A stretch of DNA of 64,000 bases. Source: Hortaea werneckii (lineage: Eukaryota; Ascomycota; Dothideomycetes; Mycosphaerellales; Teratosphaeriaceae). A program made the translations under genes and the position numbers. Location of the stretch: contig JBAOKB010000178.1 of assembly GCA_037044905.1 (NCBI GenBank), forward strand, positions 1 through 64,000, in the 5' to 3' direction. How positions within the stretch are numbered: position 1 is the first letter of the stretch; each line of letters opens with the position of its first letter. Positions 61,757 through 64,000 of the stretch are shown here, piece after piece. Under the pieces are notes generated by a model that saw nothing but the letters and a program-made list of their open reading frames with translations, ran no database searches and was not told where the DNA came from.

Positions 61757-62801
61757 TTACAAACTGATCTCGCCTCTCCACATGCCTTCCGTCAATCCCA
61801 ACACATCCACCACATTCTGAAACCGCGGGCCGCCTCTTTCTTTCCTCTCCAGATACCTCAACAATTTCTGGCGTCTGTGGACCAGAAGGCGTAAATTCCG
61901 CTTATTCACTTTATCCATACGGCCCCGATCGGAGAGGAAAGAGAACAAGGTGCGGATTTTGGCTGTGAGGATTGCGATCTGGACCTCGGAACTCCCCGTG
62001 TCAAGTCCGACACGCTGGTTTGCGTGGTCGGGAGAGGAAGGGGTACGGAGGTTGTAGGGGGTGCGGTCCTCGTCTTTGGGACGGGGTGGGAGGGTGGAGT
62101 CGGTGTTGTGGCGGCCGAAGGTGTCGATGATGCGTTGGATGTTGACGCGGAGACGGTCCTTGGAGGAGCCGAGGGAGAGAGAGGCGATGCGGCGTAGCGC
62201 TTCGTTGGCTGTGGTTTGTTGTTGGGCCAGTTGGGCCTGCTTTTCTTCTGGGGTTAGGAGATCGGAGACGCCGGTGGTGTCTTGGAAGGCCGAGGCCGGT
62301 GGAGTGGAGAGCCAGCGGCTGTGTTCGAGGCCTTGCTCGAGTTCTTGCTTGCTGAGGTAGAAGTTCAGGTGCTCGTCGCGTTCGCTCTGGGGCCCAGGTG
62401 CATCTTCGCTGGGTGAGGTGGCGACGCGGGTTTGCGTGCGCTGGTTCTGGGCGGCGGGCTCCGGGGGGAGGGCGGTATCGAAGGAGCGGACGAAGGGAGT
62501 CTCTACGCCGTTGACCGGGTCACCCAGTGCGGCGGCACGCTCTTTCTTCAGGACTTCCTGGCGCGAGAGGTTGGCGGCTTTGCGAGCTTTGGCCTGTGCC
62601 AGCGCGTAGGGATCATGTCGACGCCGGCGCTGGGTGACGGTGCTCGCGCCGGGGGCGGAGGTCTGAGAGAAGGAGCGGGTAGCATTGGCGGCACTGGCTG
62701 GGTTGGGTCAGCGGAGGTTTGGTGGAGAGGAGATAATCAGCTGACTGGGCGTACCATTCTGAGAGGCCCGTAGGCAGTTAAAGAAGGGTATCCGTGGCGG
62801 C
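61757..62801 (-). CDS. MRPS28: Mitochondrial small-subunit ribosomal protein uS15m
   Basis: Two exons on the minus strand (62801..62755 and 62693..61757) encode 327 residues. The start is MPPRIPFFNCLRASE; splicing into CAANATRSFSQTSAP gives a basic, Arg/Ser-containing presequence compatible with mitochondrial import. The middle part is charged and Gln-rich. The C-terminal 100 residues are the S15 domain: NQRVGLDTGSSEVQIAILTAKIRTL, then DKVNKRNLRLLVHRRQKLLRYLERKER and FQNVVDVLGLTEG, the helical fold that binds small-subunit rRNA. The long N-terminal extension is normal for fungal uS15m. The acceptor at 62694 was chosen over one 4 nt upstream because only it preserves the frame; a CTGAC branch site lies close by. 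It is transcribed divergently from RPS0, with 315 bp between start codons. Confidence 0.92.
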
Positions 62802-63116
62802 ATGGTGATGGTTGATCGTCTACACTACCTTCGTATCCGCCCTCTCACATCTCTGGAGACCTTTGGCGCTCGCTCTCCGGGCGTCTGGATGCCAAGTGGT
62901 GCGATTCAAGCGGAGGTCCTTCTCCGTCCGCCTTGACTCGCGCACACGCACGTCGGCATGTCAATTTCGAAAACGCCGATGGTGGGAAATTCCACCCACC
63001 GCAGCGCTTCAATCGCGAATTCTCTCGGAGACGACGTCGACGCCTTTCTTTCTTGCGCAACCACCACAGCCAAATCTTCGCCCCTCGACCCCTTCATTGC
63101 ATATTCCACCGCGAAG
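62802..63116. promoter_or_regulatory. Shared divergent promoter of two ribosomal-protein genes
   Basis: Only 315 bp separate the ATG codons of uS15m (minus) and uS2/RPS0 (plus), so both promoters and leaders must lie here. The sequence contains CT-rich stretches but no site I can assign with confidence. An open frame in phase with RPS0 extends upstream to 62958 but is better seen as leader. Confidence 0.6.
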
Positions 63117-64000
63117 ATGGCCGCCAAGAACCTCCCCGCCGCGTTCAACGCTACGGCGCAGGACATTGAGATGCTCCTGTCTGCCCAGTGCCACATTGGC
63201 AGCAAGAACCTGCAGGTGCACATGGAGCCATACCTGTGGAAGACCAGGCCTGACGGTATCAATGTCATCAACATTGGCAAGACCTGGTAAGGACATCCCC
63301 CGTACACCCGTAGCAGCGAAGAAGGCGACCGAGATCCTCAAGCACAACGCGCGACATTCGATATGCCATGCCAGTAATTGCAGGAGCTAATCCCATTGCG
63401 CGACTACAGGGAGAAGATCGTCCTGGCCGCCCGTATCCTCGTCGCCATCGACAACCCGGCCGACATTGCCGTCATCTCTGCCCGTCCCTACGGTCAGCGT
63501 GCCGTCCTGAAGTTCGCCGCCCACACTGGTGCTTCCGCCATTGCCGGCCGCTTCACCCCGGGTAACTTCACCAACTACATCACCCGCTCCTTCAAGGAGC
63601 CGCGTGTCATTGTCACCACCGACCCGCGCACCGACGCCCAGGCCATCAAGGAGGCTTCCTACGTCAACATTCCCGTCATCGCCCTGTGCGACACCGACTC
63701 CCCGACCGAGTACGTCGACGTTGCCATCCCGACCAACAACAAGGGTCGTCACGCCATTGGTCTGGTCTGGTGGATGCTGGCCCGTGAGGTCCTCCGCCTC
63801 CGTGGCACCCTCGCTTCCCGTGAGGCTGAGTGGGACGTCATGACCGACTTGTACTTCTACCGCGACCCTGAGGCTGAGGAGAACAAGGACTCGGCCGGCC
63901 AGGACGAGGCTAAGGTCCCTGGCGTTGAGGAGGCTGGCCCTGGCGCTGTTGAGAGCGGCTTCAACAACGAGTGGGAGGTCTCTGGCGCTGGTGCGGGTGC
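63117..64000 (+). CDS. RPS0: 40S ribosomal protein uS2 (S0), 3' end beyond window
   Basis: Exon 1 is 63117..63286 and exon 2 begins at 63410 and runs past the window edge. The 123-nt intron has GTAAGG and CTACAG ends. The protein begins MAAKNLPAAFNATAQDIEMLL, as in fungal S0/RPSA proteins. Family motifs are AQCHIGSKNLQVHMEPYLWK, then [87 protein letters not shown] and NNKGRHAIGLVWWMLAREVLRLRG. The acidic, Ala/Gly-rich C-terminal tail has started (EEAGPGAVESGFNNEWEV). It is a component of the cytosolic small subunit needed for 18S rRNA maturation. Codon use is strongly biased, as expected for high expression. Confidence 0.97.

Overview
This is nuclear DNA from a filamentous ascomycete (Pezizomycotina; perhaps a dothideomycete, but that is only an impression). 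The evidence is: most introns are 50-90 nt with GT..AG ends and CTRAY branch sites; the five shikimate enzymes are fused into one AROM protein; a conventional fungal kinesin is present; and a retrotransposon carries transition-only damage typical of repeat-induced point mutation (RIP). Genes lie on both strands as independent transcription units, so there are no operons. Exon structures were built by hand from reading frame, splice-site consensus and family motifs.

Layout. 0-9 kb: the 5' part of an MFS transporter (minus, cut by the left edge), an AKTIP/FTS-type inactive ubiquitin-E2-fold protein, an optional small membrane ORF and a large orphan protein. About 9 kb: an intron-containing tRNA-Gln(CTG). 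9.5-14.4 kb: AROM (ARO1). 14.4-22 kb: a possible decayed antisense gene, a conserved hypothetical, UDP-glucose dehydrogenase and a nucleotide-sugar/triose-phosphate-type translocator. 24.7-30.1 kb: a low-complexity hypothetical, ribose-phosphate pyrophosphokinase and an atypical small GTPase, set among long C/G homopolymers. 31.9-43.1 kb: an MFS sugar porter converging on a secreted GMC oxidoreductase, an alpha/beta hydrolase, a predicted membrane protein and a DHA1-type MFS transporter whose last intron is a 16-bp minisatellite. 45.4 kb: a PHD-finger protein. 46.4-46.6 kb: a tRNA-like Pol III unit whose anticodon loop is interrupted by about 110 nt built around a 58-bp palindrome. 47.0-53.8 kb: a complete, heavily RIP-mutated Ty1/Copia element (minus) with a 5-bp target duplication and a younger, undamaged solo LTR nested inside it. 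55.2-56.5 kb: a multi-exon CCHC zinc-knuckle gene whose last exon seems to be a ubiquitin gene fragment. 57.9-60.8 kb: kinesin heavy chain. 61.8-64 kb: mitochondrial ribosomal protein uS15m, divergent from cytosolic 40S protein uS2 (RPS0, cut by the right edge).

Most genes are housekeeping: aromatic amino-acid synthesis, nucleotide precursors, UDP-sugar supply and transport, organelle traffic and translation. The FTS homologue and kinesin both concern microtubule-based transport in related systems, but they are 54 kb apart and no joint regulation is implied. UDP-glucose dehydrogenase lies near a translocator of a family that includes UDP-sugar carriers, a plausible but unproven functional link. 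The least ordinary part is 46-57.5 kb: the palindrome-interrupted tRNA-like gene, the nested retroelements, the zinc-knuckle/ubiquitin chimera and a dispersed repeat family.
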